Shown here one piece after another: positions 25,050 to 33,978 of a DNA stretch of 64,000 bases. The position numbers and the translations under genes are program-made. A model generated the notes under the pieces. The model made no database searches. It saw only the letters and a list, made by a program, of their open reading frames with translations, and was not told where the DNA came from. Source of the DNA: Granulicella tundricola MP5ACTX9 (GTDB taxonomy: Bacteria; Acidobacteriota; Terriglobia; Terriglobales; Acidobacteriaceae); contig NC_015064.1 of assembly GCF_000178975.2 (NCBI RefSeq), positions 3,472,001 to 3,536,000 of the forward strand. Direction: 5' to 3'. Positions within the stretch are counted from its first letter, which is position 1, and each line of letters starts with the position of its first letter.

Positions 25050-25165
25050 CGAACGTTGGTGGTGACGAACCTTCGGTAGTCACGAACGTTGATGGTAACG
25101 GACGTTGGTGGGGACAAACGTTTAGTCATGGCAATGTTTGCATGAGGAACGTTGCTAGCGACAAA
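25048..25165. repeat. Degenerate tandem repeat, about 17-bp period
   Basis: Units built on GACGAACGTTGGTGGT recur with drift: GACGAACGTTGGTGGT, GACGAACCTTCGGTAGT, CACGAACGTTGATGGTA, ACGGACGTTGGTGGGGA, then CAAACGTTT and GAACGTTGCTAGCGA. No gene in this interval, which is the 3' side of the phosphodiesterase gene. Confidence 0.65.
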
Positions 25166-25171
25166 CGGTTT

Positions 25172-26500
25172 CTACTTCAGGATTTCGAGGATTGGCTTGC
25201 CCTGGGCGTCGGGGAGGGTGAGGCCGAGGATGTGGGCTACGGTGGGGGCTACGTCAAGGTTGGAGATTGCGGGGAACTCTCCGCGGGGCTGGATGGCTGC
25301 GCCCTGGGCTATGAAAATGGCCTGCATGAGGGGGTTGGTGTTGGGGTAGCCGTGGACGCCGCGCTGCTCAGAGTCTGTGACGAAGGCGTCTGATCTTTCT
25401 TCGGTGAAGCTATAGTCGTCCGCGGCGTAGAGCAGCAGGTCCGGGGCCTGGGTGGTCTGAGCGGGGGTTGGCCAGCCTAGCCGTGCAGCCTCATCCGGGG
25501 GGAGGACGGCGCTGACTCCGGGCTTGCCTGCGAAGAGTTTCTTGAGATCCGCAAGCGAGGCGGGGGTGGAGTTCTTCTGATAGAGGAGGGCGTAACCGTC
25601 CTCTTCAATGATGGACGTGGGGGTGGGAGAGGATGGGCTTTCAAGATCTGCGTCACCGAGGAGGAACGACGGATGCAGGTGCTTGTGAACGCTGGCTTGG
25701 CCGTGGTCCGAGACGATGATGAAGGTGGTGCGTGCGGTGTCGCCGTTGGCCTGGACGGCTTCCATGATGTCTTTGACGCGGTCGTCGAGGAAGGCGATGG
25801 TGTTGTAGTCGGCGTCCGTGCCGAAGCCGGTATGATGCTCAATGCTGTCCAGTGCGAGGAGGTGAAGCATGAGGAGGTCCGGGTGGTGCTTGCGGAGGAT
25901 GTCGACGGCGGCGGCGGTGTAGAGACGGTCTCGCCAGGCTTGGCGGGGTGTGTTGAATTTGGCTAACTCTTCGCGGGTTGCAGTGCCGGCGGCGATGAGT
26001 TCTCGTTCAATGATGCCGTCCGGGTTGGGCTTCTCTGCGAAGCTCCAGTCGATGGTGGGGGCGTGCATGATGGCGACCCAATCGACCTCGGCGGTGGTCA
26101 TGCCGGCTTTATGGGCCAGATCGTAGAGGGTAGGGACGGCGACGAGTTGATCCTTCGAGGCCTGGGCATCGATGCGCGCATCTTTTTCAGTGCGTTGATC
26201 GACGATGAGGCCGTTGACGAGGACGTGATGGTGGCTGGCGTCCTGACCGGTGATGAGCGAGGTGTGGTTGGGCCAGGTGACGGTGGGGTTGATGGGTTGC
26301 ATGGAACGGGCGTAGGCGCCGGCCTTCATGAGGCGATGGAGTGTGGGTGCGGCTATGAAGGGATCATGAAGGGTCTCAGCCGGGAACGCGTCAAGACTGA
26401 TGATGACAACCTTGGGGCGATGAGAGTTGGAGTGTTTCTGTGCGGGCGAGGTGGGGGGCAGGGCGAAGGCAAGCAGGAGGAGTGCAATGGGCGTGCGCAA
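25172..26500 (-). CDS. Secreted nucleotide pyrophosphatase/phosphodiesterase-family protein
   Basis: 442 residues with a signal peptide (MRTPIALLLLAFALPPTSPA) and an alkaline-phosphatase-superfamily NPP fold. Metal ligand Asp37 is in VVIISLDAF, the predicted nucleophile Thr75 is in PTVTWPNHTSLITG, and further metal residues lie in LLALDSIEHHTG, IVSDHGQ and RGVHGY. It hydrolyses phosphodiester or pyrophosphate bonds of nucleotides or lipids; the exact substrate is unknown. The start is a TTG with AAGGA eight bases upstream. Confidence 0.88.
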   Translation of the reverse strand: MRTPIALLLLAFALPPTSPAQKHSNSHRPKVVIISLDAFPAETLHDPFIAAPTLHRLMKAGAYARSMQPINPTVTWPNHTSLITGQDASHHHVLVNGLIVDQRTEKDARIDAQASKDQLVAVPTLYDLAHKAGMTTAEVDWVAIMHAPTIDWSFAEKPNPDGIIERELIAAGTATREELAKFNTPRQAWRDRLYTAAAVDILRKHHPDLLMLHLLALDSIEHHTGFGTDADYNTIAFLDDRVKDIMEAVQANGDTARTTFIIVSDHGQASVHKHLHPSFLLGDADLESPSSPTPTSIIEEDGYALLYQKNSTPASLADLKKLFAGKPGVSAVLPPDEAARLGWPTPAQTTQAPDLLLYAADDYSFTEERSDAFVTDSEQRGVHGYPNTNPLMQAIFIAQGAAIQPRGEFPAISNLDVAPTVAHILGLTLPDAQGKPILEILK

Positions 26501-26531
26501 TGGGAGTCCTTATGGTTTGGAACGGATTGTG

Positions 26532-27389
26532 TCAGCCGATGACTCGGCGCATGAAGCCCTTCATCCCGAGCCAGGTGAGCAGGGCGAGGAAGATGCAGAG
26601 CATGCCGAGGATAAGGGGCTCCGGCATGTGGTTGAGACTGGGGGTGAGGGCGGCGCGGAGGCCTTCGCTCATGTAGACGATGGGGTTGAAGAGGACGCCG
26701 ATCTGGAGCCACCTGATGGGGCCTAGCGCGGCCCAGGGGTAATAGACACAGCCGAGAAAGGTGATGGGCACGACGACCACGCCGAAGATGAGGCCGATCT
26801 GCTGCGGCTTGACGCTGGTGCCGATGGTGAGGCCGAGCGCGCCGGAGACGAGGCTGGCGAGGATGAGCACGAGGATCAGGAAGGGCCAGCTGGTGACGTG
26901 GGCGACGGCCGGGGTGGCCGGGATGTATCGGGCGAGCGGGTAGACGATGGCGGCGGCGATGATGCTCTGCATGGCGGAGAAGACGATCTTCTCAATGGCT
27001 ACGAAGGCTACGGGGAGCGGGCACATGACGCGGTCATCGATCTCACGGGTGATGCCGAACTCCTGTGCGAGCGGAAGGGCTACGGCGGCGATGCCGGAGA
27101 ACATAATGGCGACGGCCATGAGACCGGGGAGCAGGACGGTGGAGAAGCTGCTGCCGGCCAAGCGTGCGGTTGGGTTCATGGCTGCACCGTTGGTCATGTG
27201 CGGCATGATGTAGGTGAAGACGAAGAGGAAGAGCAGAGGGTTCATGCAAACGCGGACGGCGAAGGGAAAGAGCTCGCGGCGGAGGACGTAGAGGTCGCGG
27301 AGGTACAGGCCGGCGAAGGCTCGGGCGTACATGGCGAGGTTGGAGCCTGCGGGTTGGGTGGCGGGCCTGGTTTCAAGGGCGGTGCTCAT
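26532..27389 (-). CDS. ABC-2 type transporter permease
   Basis: 285 residues with six hydrophobic helices typical of ABC2 membrane proteins of the DrrB/NodJ type (FAVRVCMNPLLFLFVFTYIM, LLPGLMAVAIMFSGIAAVAL, WPFLILVLILASLVSGALGL). EFGITREIDDRVMCPLPV is the conserved cytoplasmic loop. It is 11 bp downstream of the ATPase gene, so both form one exporter. Substrate unknown; drug or lipid export is typical. Confidence 0.9.
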   Translation of the reverse strand: MSTALETRPATQPAGSNLAMYARAFAGLYLRDLYVLRRELFPFAVRVCMNPLLFLFVFTYIMPHMTNGAAMNPTARLAGSSFSTVLLPGLMAVAIMFSGIAAVALPLAQEFGITREIDDRVMCPLPVAFVAIEKIVFSAMQSIIAAAIVYPLARYIPATPAVAHVTSWPFLILVLILASLVSGALGLTIGTSVKPQQIGLIFGVVVVPITFLGCVYYPWAALGPIRWLQIGVLFNPIVYMSEGLRAALTPSLNHMPEPLILGMLCIFLALLTWLGMKGFMRRVIG

Positions 27390-27400
27390 GGTGGGGCCTC

Positions 27401-28342
27401 TTACTCGCGAAGATCGCGGCCGGTGAGTTGGATGAAGACGGTTTCGAGGCTGGTTTCTGTGATGGTGAGGTCGCGGAGGCCGTATGGGTTGGCGGCTCCG
27501 ACGACGTCAGAGAGGAGGCCGTCTGCGTTGTGGGCGAGGACGCGCACGCCGTCCGAGAGGTTCTCCGCAGTGATGATGCCGGGGAGCTTGCGGAGGGTTT
27601 CAAGGAGGGCGGCGGTGGAGTCGTGGTCGCGGAGGTGGAGTTGGTAGACCTTTTGCGCGCCTACCGAGTTCTTGAGGGCGGCGGGGGTGTCCTGCACGAG
27701 GATCTTGCCGTGATCGATGATGGCGACACGGTCGCAGAGCTCGTCTGCTTCCTCCATGTAGTGGGTTGTGAGGACGACGGTGATGCCTTCATCGCGAAGG
27801 CCGCGGACGGCGTCCCACATGGCGATGCGGGATTGGGGATCGAGGCCGGCGGAGGGTTCATCCAGGAAGAGGACTTTGGGGCGGTGGGCGATGGCGCGTG
27901 CGATCTGGACGCGCTGGGCGAGGCCGCCTGAGAGCTGTTGGGGGTAGGCGCCGGTGCGCTCGGTGAGGTGGAACTGGTCCAGGAGCTGGGCGGTTCGGGC
28001 GCGGGCGTCGGCGCGGGAGAAGCCGAAGTAGAGGCAGTGGAAGCTGATGTTTTCTGCGATGGTGCAGGCGCGGTCCAGGGTGTTGTATTGGGGGACTACG
28101 CCGATGGATCGGCGGGCCAGGGCGGAGTCTTTGACGACATCTACGCCGGCGATGCGAACGATTCCCGAAGTGGGAAGGGCGCGGGTGGTGCAGATGCTGA
28201 TGGTGGTGGTTTTGCCTGCGCCGTTGGGGCCGAGGAGGCCGAAGATCTCGCCGGCGCCGACGCTGAGGTCGATGCCGTCGACTGCGGTGACCTGTTGTTT
28301 GCCCTCGTAGACCTTTCTGAGGCCTTGCACTTCAACGATCAA
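27401..28342 (-). CDS. ABC transporter ATP-binding protein (DrrA type)
   Basis: 313 residues. Walker A GPNGAGKTTT (about 39-48), Q-loop VVPQYNTLD, signature LSGGLAQR (Leu-Ala instead of the usual Gln before Arg), Walker B VLFLDEP and switch TTHYMEEAD are all present. The C-terminal 80 residues are the extra domain of DrrA-like exporters. The start is TTG 28342 with AAGGA upstream. It pairs with the permease 11 bp downstream. Confidence 0.93.
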   Translation of the reverse strand: MIVEVQGLRKVYEGKQQVTAVDGIDLSVGAGEIFGLLGPNGAGKTTTISICTTRALPTSGIVRIAGVDVVKDSALARRSIGVVPQYNTLDRACTIAENISFHCLYFGFSRADARARTAQLLDQFHLTERTGAYPQQLSGGLAQRVQIARAIAHRPKVLFLDEPSAGLDPQSRIAMWDAVRGLRDEGITVVLTTHYMEEADELCDRVAIIDHGKILVQDTPAALKNSVGAQKVYQLHLRDHDSTAALLETLRKLPGIITAENLSDGVRVLAHNADGLLSDVVGAANPYGLRDLTITETSLETVFIQLTGRDLRE

Positions 28343-28411
28343 GATTGGTCCTTCCGGGTTCCCGGATCATTATAAAGGGGGTGTTGGGCGAGGGCGGCGT
28401 AGAATGAGGCC

Positions 28412-28675
28412 ATGGCTCAAGGATGGGAAAGCAAGTCGGTCGAAGGTCAGCAGGCTGAGGCTGAAGTGGCGGCATCACAGCCTAAGACGCAGAAGCCCCA
28501 GGGTAATCATGGGGCGGACGCGGAGAGCAGACGGAAGCGGCAGGAGCTTGAGCTGCAGCGGGAGTTTATTCTTTCGCAACGGACTTCAAGTCCGCATCGG
28601 CGATCAGCGCTTGCAAACGCGCTGGCCGATGTGGAAGAGAAGCTGACGGAGCTGGGGTGGACGCTGCACCTGTAG
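28412..28675 (+). CDS. Small conserved hypothetical protein
   Basis: 87 residues, charged and probably helical, with an acidic/Gln-rich N-terminus (MAQGWESKSVEGQQAEAEVA) and a C-terminal helix SALANALADVEEKLTELGW. GAGG lies five bases before the ATG. Similar small proteins occur in Acidobacteria in my memory, with no known function. Confidence 0.65.
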   Translation: MAQGWESKSVEGQQAEAEVAASQPKTQKPQGNHGADAESRRKRQELELQREFILSQRTSSPHRRSALANALADVEEKLTELGWTLHL

Positions 28676-28687
28676 CGTTCTGTTCCG

Positions 28688-29461
28688 CTAGCTCCGGCGG
28701 TTGAAGGTGGTGGAGTTGGCCTGGTCGATGGTGGTGAGGACCATGGTCTGAATCTGGACGTGTGCGGGGCGGGTGGCGGCCCATACGATGGCGTCTGCGA
28801 TGTCCTCAGGCTGGAGCGGCGTGATGTTCTGGTAGACCTTTTCGGCCTTGTCCTTGTCGCCGTGGAAGCGGACCTCGCTGAAGGCGGTTTCGGTCATGCC
28901 GGGGTCGACGGTGGTGACACGGATGCCCTTGCCGATGGTGTCGATGCGGAGGCCTTCCGTGATGACTCTTTCTGCGGCCTTGGTGGCGCAGTAGACGGCT
29001 CCGTTGGCGTAGGTCTGGTGGCCGGCGGTTGAGCCGAGGTTGATGACTTGGCCGGAGCCACGCTCGACCATGCCGGGGACGATGGCGCGGGTAACGTAGA
29101 GAAGACCCTTGACGTTGGTGTCGATCATCTCTTCCCAGTTCTGAGGGTCGTCCTCATAGAGCTTGGCGAGGCCGCGGCTCAGGCCGGCGTTGTTGACGAG
29201 GATATCGATGGTGCGCCAGTTCTCGGGGAGATCGGCGAGGGTCTTGGCGACGGCTTCGCGGTCCTGGACGTCTAGGCGGATGTTGAGAACGTCCTCGGCT
29301 CCGGCTTCAGTGAATTGGGGCGTGAGTTCGGTGAGACGGTCGAGGCGGCGGGCACAGAGGAGGAGGCGTGCGCCCTGGCGGGCGAACTCGAGGGCCGTGG
29401 CCTGGCCGATGCCGGAGCTTGCGCCGGTGATGAGGACGGTTTTGCCGCGAAGGGATTGCAT
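28688..29461 (-). CDS. SDR-family oxidoreductase (YdfG-like)
   Basis: 257 residues, classical short-chain dehydrogenase. Cofactor motif TGASSGIG (12-19) with ARR after beta-2 suggesting NADP; NNAG, catalytic Ser in NLGSTAG and YCATK active site are intact. Closest in style to YdfG, which oxidises L-allo-threonine and 3-hydroxy acids, but substrate is not certain. Convergent with the small gene at 28412. Confidence 0.9.
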   Translation of the reverse strand: MQSLRGKTVLITGASSGIGQATALEFARQGARLLLCARRLDRLTELTPQFTEAGAEDVLNIRLDVQDREAVAKTLADLPENWRTIDILVNNAGLSRGLAKLYEDDPQNWEEMIDTNVKGLLYVTRAIVPGMVERGSGQVINLGSTAGHQTYANGAVYCATKAAERVITEGLRIDTIGKGIRVTTVDPGMTETAFSEVRFHGDKDKAEKVYQNITPLQPEDIADAIVWAATRPAHVQIQTMVLTTIDQANSTTFNRRS

Positions 29462-29542
29462 GGGTCTCCTGGATGTTGGGGAACTAAGCAGGTAACCCCA
29501 CGATAAACGATCGTGGGGTCACGGGTTGGAGCGGGAGTTAGA

Positions 29543-31138
29543 TTACTGGGCTGGTGTGGGTGCTGACTGCTTGACGCCGATGGCGTCGCCGGAGACGACG
29601 AGTTCGACGCGACGGTTCTGGGCACGGCCTGCTGCCGTGCCGTTGTCCGCTACGGGATCAGCCTTGCCGTAGCCGGCGGCGCTGATGCTATCGGTGGGGA
29701 CGCCCTGCTTCACCATGAAGTCGCGCGTGGTGTTGGCGCGGTTCTCGGAGAGGCGTTGGTTGAGGGCGTCAGAGCCGACGATGTCGGTGTAGCCCTCCAC
29801 CTGCACCTTCAGGCCAGGGTAGGACTGGAGGATGCCGGCGACGCGGGCGAGCGAGACCTGCGTGTTGGTCTTGAGGGTGTACTTGCCGGTGTCGAAGAGG
29901 GCGTCCGAGAGGTTGACGATGACGCCGCGGGAGGTTTCTGTGGTCTGGAGGACCTCGTTGAGCTGGGCACGCAGGCGTTCACGCATCTGTTCGGCGGACT
30001 CGGCACGCTTGTTGGCTGCGTCGGCACGCTGGTTGGCCTCAAGCTCCTTGTTGCGGGCCTGGGCGGCGAGTGCGTCTGCGTTGGCCTGGGCAAGTTGGGC
30101 CTGCTGGGCGGCTAGCTGAGACTTCTGCGCGTCAAGCGCCGACTTCTGTTCCGCGAGGCGCGCTGCTTCAGCCTGAGCCTGCGACTGGGCTGCCTGTTGC
30201 TGGGCGTCGTTCTTGGCAATCTCTGCGTTGCGCTGGCGCTCCGCGGCCTTCTTGCGAAGGGTATCGACGCGGGCGTCTTCCGCACGCTGCACGGCTTGGC
30301 GGGCGTAAGTGATCTCCATCTTGACGTCGCGGTGCTTGCCGGAGTCAATGTCCGAGGCGTTCTTCAGGTCCTGCTTGGCGCTTGCCATGGTGTCAGGCGA
30401 GTACTTGTCTGCGCCGTTCTGCTGGGCGATGCGGACGGCGTTATAGGCCTCGTAAAGCTCAAGCGGGGACTTTTCGTCGCGGGTGATGGGGTGGGAGATG
30501 GTGTGAGCGCCGTCCGTCTCTTCCGCGTATATGCCGCGCGGCATGAGGGTGGCGTGGGCGTTGACCTTTTCAAGGACGCCCTGGGTCTTGTCGTCGATGA
30601 TGACGTTCTTGAGGACTACGACGTCTGAGGGGGTTGTGACGGAGAAGTAAGGCTCGGCAGTTACGATGAGGCCGAAGGACTGGAGTGCGGTGGTGACGTC
30701 GATATTGTTCTTGGTTCCGTCGGGGAGGACTTCACCGAGGTTTTGGGGGCGGCCATCAGGCGTGATGGCCCAGAGGACGTAGGTTAGATACTCGGGACCG
30801 AAGCCGTTGGCGGGCGTGAGACCCTTGAACTCGGCGTGGATGGAGATACCGCCGCGATCGGATTTGACGCTGGCTTCACCCTTGCCGTTGGGCAGGAGGT
30901 TGGTGCCCTCAAAACGGACCTTCGTGGAGCCGCTACGGTGGAAGTAGTTGACGGCGTCGATATCGCGCTGGACGGCTTTGACCTTGTAGAAGAAGACCTC
31001 GCCGTTCTGGGTGACGGCTGCGGCCGGCGGGGCCTGAACACTGGTGGGATTGGCTTCCTGTGCGCCGGCAAATGCTGTGAGGGTGATGCCGCTGAGAAAA
31101 AGGGTGGGGAGGAAGGTGCGGAAGGTGCTGCGAATCAT
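29543..31138 (-). CDS. OmpA-family peptidoglycan-binding envelope protein
   Basis: 531 residues. Signal peptide (FLPTLFLSGITLTAFAGAQ), a beta-rich middle (about 45-200), an Ala/Gln-rich coiled coil (about 270-390, many AQAQAEAARLAEQ-type units), and a C-terminal OmpA domain: ALFDTGKYTLK, VEGYTDIVGSDALNQRLSE, NRANTTRDFMV, GRAQNRRVELVV. The Asp and Arg of the OmpA domain that hold diaminopimelate are present. Likely ties the outer membrane or a periplasmic structure to peptidoglycan. The start follows AGGAG. Confidence 0.9.
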   Translation of the reverse strand: MIRSTFRTFLPTLFLSGITLTAFAGAQEANPTSVQAPPAAAVTQNGEVFFYKVKAVQRDIDAVNYFHRSGSTKVRFEGTNLLPNGKGEASVKSDRGGISIHAEFKGLTPANGFGPEYLTYVLWAITPDGRPQNLGEVLPDGTKNNIDVTTALQSFGLIVTAEPYFSVTTPSDVVVLKNVIIDDKTQGVLEKVNAHATLMPRGIYAEETDGAHTISHPITRDEKSPLELYEAYNAVRIAQQNGADKYSPDTMASAKQDLKNASDIDSGKHRDVKMEITYARQAVQRAEDARVDTLRKKAAERQRNAEIAKNDAQQQAAQSQAQAEAARLAEQKSALDAQKSQLAAQQAQLAQANADALAAQARNKELEANQRADAANKRAESAEQMRERLRAQLNEVLQTTETSRGVIVNLSDALFDTGKYTLKTNTQVSLARVAGILQSYPGLKVQVEGYTDIVGSDALNQRLSENRANTTRDFMVKQGVPTDSISAAGYGKADPVADNGTAAGRAQNRRVELVVSGDAIGVKQSAPTPAQ

Positions 31139-31364
31139 TTCGTTCTCCTGGTTCCTGCTACGTCATTCCTGGGTGCTTGAGCACTCGAAGCTGATCGTGA
31201 CGAAGGATCAGACAGGGTCTGGCTTCTTCACTCCTTTAGAGAGATGCCCATGATGGGGCTGGGGTAGTCTTACGTGGCCGGACAGGCCATTTTTCCGGGT
31301 TGTCTGGAGCTGCGAAATAGTTGTGATTGCTTCGTTGATGGCTAGCGGATCGTAAACGCAGAAA

Positions 31365-31391
31365 AGCCCTCCCGGGGTGGGAGGGCTTTTT
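31365..31391. terminator. Rho-independent terminator (bidirectional)
   Basis: Stem AGCCCTCCC (31365-31373) / GGGAGGGCT (31379-31387) with A and T runs on both sides. It ends the GvpL/F gene (stop at 31409) on the minus strand. Confidence 0.85.
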
Positions 31392-31408
31392 GTATGTTTT
31401 GCCAACAA

Positions 31409-32146
31409 TTATGCGTGAGTGGTTTGGGCTCCGCTGGTGCGGTGGACGAAGTGGTATGGAGGCCAGGGACCGGAGAGCTGCATGCGGCACTCCTTCAGTT
31501 CCTGGGTGGCGGAGGAGTACTTATTCTGGTAACGCTCCACCGTTTTGTTGTCGATGAGGTGGGCGATATCCAGGAGCAGTTTGCCTGACTCCATGCGCTT
31601 GCAGGTGATCTCCTCCGCGATGGGGAGAAACATGCGATGCATCTGGACGGAGAGAGCTCGAGCCTTGGACTGACGCTCGCGCTGACGACCGGCGGACTCG
31701 CGGAGGCTGGTCAGGTACTGGAGGCCGACGGTCATGTCACGAGCTGAGTTGCCGGGGCAGGTGTCGTCTACGAGGACCTTGAGGTGCATCTCTGCTTTGC
31801 CGCGGAGGCGTTCCACATTGGCCAGGAACTGGCGCTGATTGGAACGGACGGAGCGGCGGAGGCTATCGTCATCATGAAAGGTGGTGGCGAAGCGGAAAGG
31901 CAGGACTGTGGAGAGTTTGAAGCAGTCCGCGATGACGCGGGCGTGATCCTTGGCTGCCTGCTGATCCATGCGTGCGGAATCTGCGGGGCCGTGCTCTGAA
32001 ACGATGACCGCAAGCTCACCTGCGGGGAAGAGGAACGTCTGATTACCGAAGAGACCGGCGACTCCATTGAGGGGGACCGGACGGCGGTGGCGGGCAAGTT
32101 CTGGAAACGACTGACGCTCTGCGATGCAGTAGGCATACCACGACAT
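31409..32146 (-). CDS. GvpL/GvpF-family gas vesicle protein (orphan)
   Basis: 245 residues from ATG 32146 (GGAG nine bases upstream), beginning MSWYAYCIAERQSF as in GvpL/F. Conserved features: PVPLNGVAGLFGN, ARVIADCFKLSTVLPFRFAT, the ERLRGKAEMHLKV strand, and a C-terminal helical domain ending GPWPPYHFV. In gas-vesicle makers GvpF/L help assemble the shell. No gvpA or other gvp gene is in this window, so a gas vesicle is not implied. A terminator follows. Confidence 0.9.
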   Translation of the reverse strand: MSWYAYCIAERQSFPELARHRRPVPLNGVAGLFGNQTFLFPAGELAVIVSEHGPADSARMDQQAAKDHARVIADCFKLSTVLPFRFATTFHDDDSLRRSVRSNQRQFLANVERLRGKAEMHLKVLVDDTCPGNSARDMTVGLQYLTSLRESAGRQRERQSKARALSVQMHRMFLPIAEEITCKRMESGKLLLDIAHLIDNKTVERYQNKYSSATQELKECRMQLSGPWPPYHFVHRTSGAQTTHA

Positions 32147-32440
32147 GGTGATTCTCTCCAAAGCACGCTGATGGGTCTTGCTGCCCAGTCACGCGTTGGT
32201 TGATTGCAAAAGCTGTTCCGTACTCGAGTGGCCTCGAAGATTGCCTTGGCGCGTGTCAAAAAGTGGACACTGAACCTAGAACGAAACGGATAGTAAGCCT
32301 ATCTTGCAACCTTTGGCAATGAAATCTTAATGAGAAACAAGTCTGGTGGGAGAGCACCAAATTTGCTGCATTTTCAGCGAACTATGTGAAAACAGGTATT
32401 ACCAATTTGCGATCAAAGGGTGTTACCCCTTGATCGTCTA
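32147..32440. other. Gene-free, AT-richer stretch
   Basis: No credible gene. It holds an inverted repeat GTGTC (32253-32257) / GACAC (32266-32270), possibly a regulatory site upstream of the GvpL/F gene. The remainder is AT-rich for this genome. Confidence 0.4.
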
Positions 32441-33055
32441 CTACCGACCCGAGGTCAAAAGAGCTCGGACCGGGTCTGGCAGAGGCTGGTTGGCGCTCTT
32501 AAGCAGGAGGGCGATCTGCCAGATCTGGGTGTCGGATAGCTGGGCTTTGTAGGCGGGCATGCCGGTGTGGGGGATGCCGTAGCGGGTCTTGGAGTAGATC
32601 TCCCCGGGCTCCAAGGCTGAATCGCCGACGGCGGTTCCGGTGGCTCGCTTGCGCCAGAGTTGAAGGGCTGGCGGGCTTGTGGAGGTGGCGAGAGAGCCGT
32701 CGTGGGCCGGGGTTCCGTGGCAGGCGGCGCAGCGGGCGGTGTAGACCTTTGCTCCGGATTCAAAGACGTCCTCCCCGATGCCGAAGGGTGGCTGGAGGTA
32801 GTGGAAGGCAGGCTTGGGCTGCGCGGGGCTGGGAGCTGCAGGCGTGGATGCGAGCGGGACCGCAGGCTGGCCAGCAGCGGACTTGGCCGTCGTTTTGGTG
32901 GAGTGGGCGAAGGGGATTTCGCCATGAAAGTAGAACCAGGCGGCTGCGGCGAGGGCAGCACAGAGCAGGAAGCCAAGCAGGAAAGGGCCGAAGCCGCCGC
33001 CGGGGCTTCGTGCGGGTGGGCGGCTGGAGTTGCGGGAGGTGGATCGGGATGCGAT
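32441..33055 (-). CDS. Membrane-anchored c-type cytochrome lacking a canonical start codon
   Basis: The minus frame encodes an N-terminal membrane helix (GFGPFLLGFLLCAALAAAAW), a Pro/Ala-rich linker, then a cytochrome c domain with haem site CAACHG, and the axial-ligand region GIPHTGMPAYKAQLSDTQIW, QIALLLKSANQPLPDP; stop at 32441. The frame is open up to a TAG at 33188-33190 but has no ATG, GTG or TTG before the haem domain. The start given is ATC 33055, nine bases after AAGGAG; this is a guess. A rare start, sequencing error or dead gene are possible. Likely electron transfer at the outer face of the inner membrane. Confidence 0.7.
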   Translation of the reverse strand: MASRSTSRNSSRPPARSPGGGFGPFLLGFLLCAALAAAAWFYFHGEIPFAHSTKTTAKSAAGQPAVPLASTPAAPSPAQPKPAFHYLQPPFGIGEDVFESGAKVYTARCAACHGTPAHDGSLATSTSPPALQLWRKRATGTAVGDSALEPGEIYSKTRYGIPHTGMPAYKAQLSDTQIWQIALLLKSANQPLPDPVRALLTSGR

Positions 33056-33245
33056 GGCTTGGGACTCCTTAGGTGGCGGATTCAGGGGCAGGTCAGGGTG
33101 CAGCAGGACCGCTATGGATGTTCTAATACAGGTAGATGCTTTGCGGCTCAGGGTCCGTCTAAATCTGAAACCATCCGGATGGGTCGCCTATCCGAAGGGA
33201 CCGAAAAAGCAGAGCCATGCGTCGATATAGGCAGGAGTGAGTCCG

Positions 33246-33971
33246 TTGATCTTGATTTCAGGTAAGAAGTACGGTGGTTTGAGTTCGTTTGAGCTGGGTT
33301 TTTCAGGCAAGAGCTTGAAGGTGGCGGCCGGTCTGGCGCTGGTTGGAACGGCGTTGGCGGCGGGCGCGCAGAGCTCCAAGCCACGGCGGCGGGAGAGCAA
33401 TCAGAATCGCAAGAACCGCATTCAGCGCGCGGTTCAGGAGACCTACACGCATAAGTGGGAGGTTGGCGCAGGACCTGGCTACCTGCGTTTCCGCAGCGGC
33501 GAGTTCAAACAGCAGAATAACGATGTGACGTTCTGGACGAGCGCGATGTACTCGTTTACGCCGCGTTTTGGAGCGGAGGCGCTGGTGGGCGGCGCGTTCG
33601 GCTCTGCGAAGCTGGGCAACGGGAATCCGAATGCGGTGAATCCTCAGATCCAGAGCTACGACTTCATGGCTGGACCCTCGTACCGGCTGGTCGCCAAAGA
33701 GAAGTTTGGCGTGAGCGTATACGGTGCGGGCGGCGCGGCTTATGGACGGTTCAGCACGGGACCCAAGGACTTTCCGACTGCAGTAGTTGGATTGTGGCCT
33801 TCAGGGACGGCAGCGGCGTTCTCGGTTGGGGTAAACCTGGACTATCACCTCTATCCGAATCTTTCGGCTCGGATTACGCCGACGTATCTGGGTACGACCT
33901 ACGGAAGCACGATCCAGAACACAAAGGGCGTGAACGTCGGGCTGGTTTACCGGTTCGGAACGATTCGGTAG
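33246..33971 (+). CDS. Small outer-membrane beta-barrel protein
   Basis: 241 residues from TTG 33246 (AGGAG eight bases upstream; GTG 33237 is an alternative). Export signal KSLKVAAGLALVGTALAAGA, a basic stretch, then alternating strands with aromatic ends (WEVGAGPGYLRFRSG, FMAGPSYRLVAKEKFGVSVY, VNVGLVYRF) ending in Arg after a Phe-rich last strand, as in OmpW/OmpA-like eight-stranded barrels. Function unknown. Divergent from the cytochrome c gene. Confidence 0.8.
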   Translation: MILISGKKYGGLSSFELGFSGKSLKVAAGLALVGTALAAGAQSSKPRRRESNQNRKNRIQRAVQETYTHKWEVGAGPGYLRFRSGEFKQQNNDVTFWTSAMYSFTPRFGAEALVGGAFGSAKLGNGNPNAVNPQIQSYDFMAGPSYRLVAKEKFGVSVYGAGGAAYGRFSTGPKDFPTAVVGLWPSGTAAAFSVGVNLDYHLYPNLSARITPTYLGTTYGSTIQNTKGVNVGLVYRFGTIR

Positions 33972-33978
33972 CACGTTC

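Noticed and set aside
32346..32552. 68-codon frame on the plus strand
   Set aside because: Overlaps the cytochrome c domain on the other strand and lacks a ribosome site.
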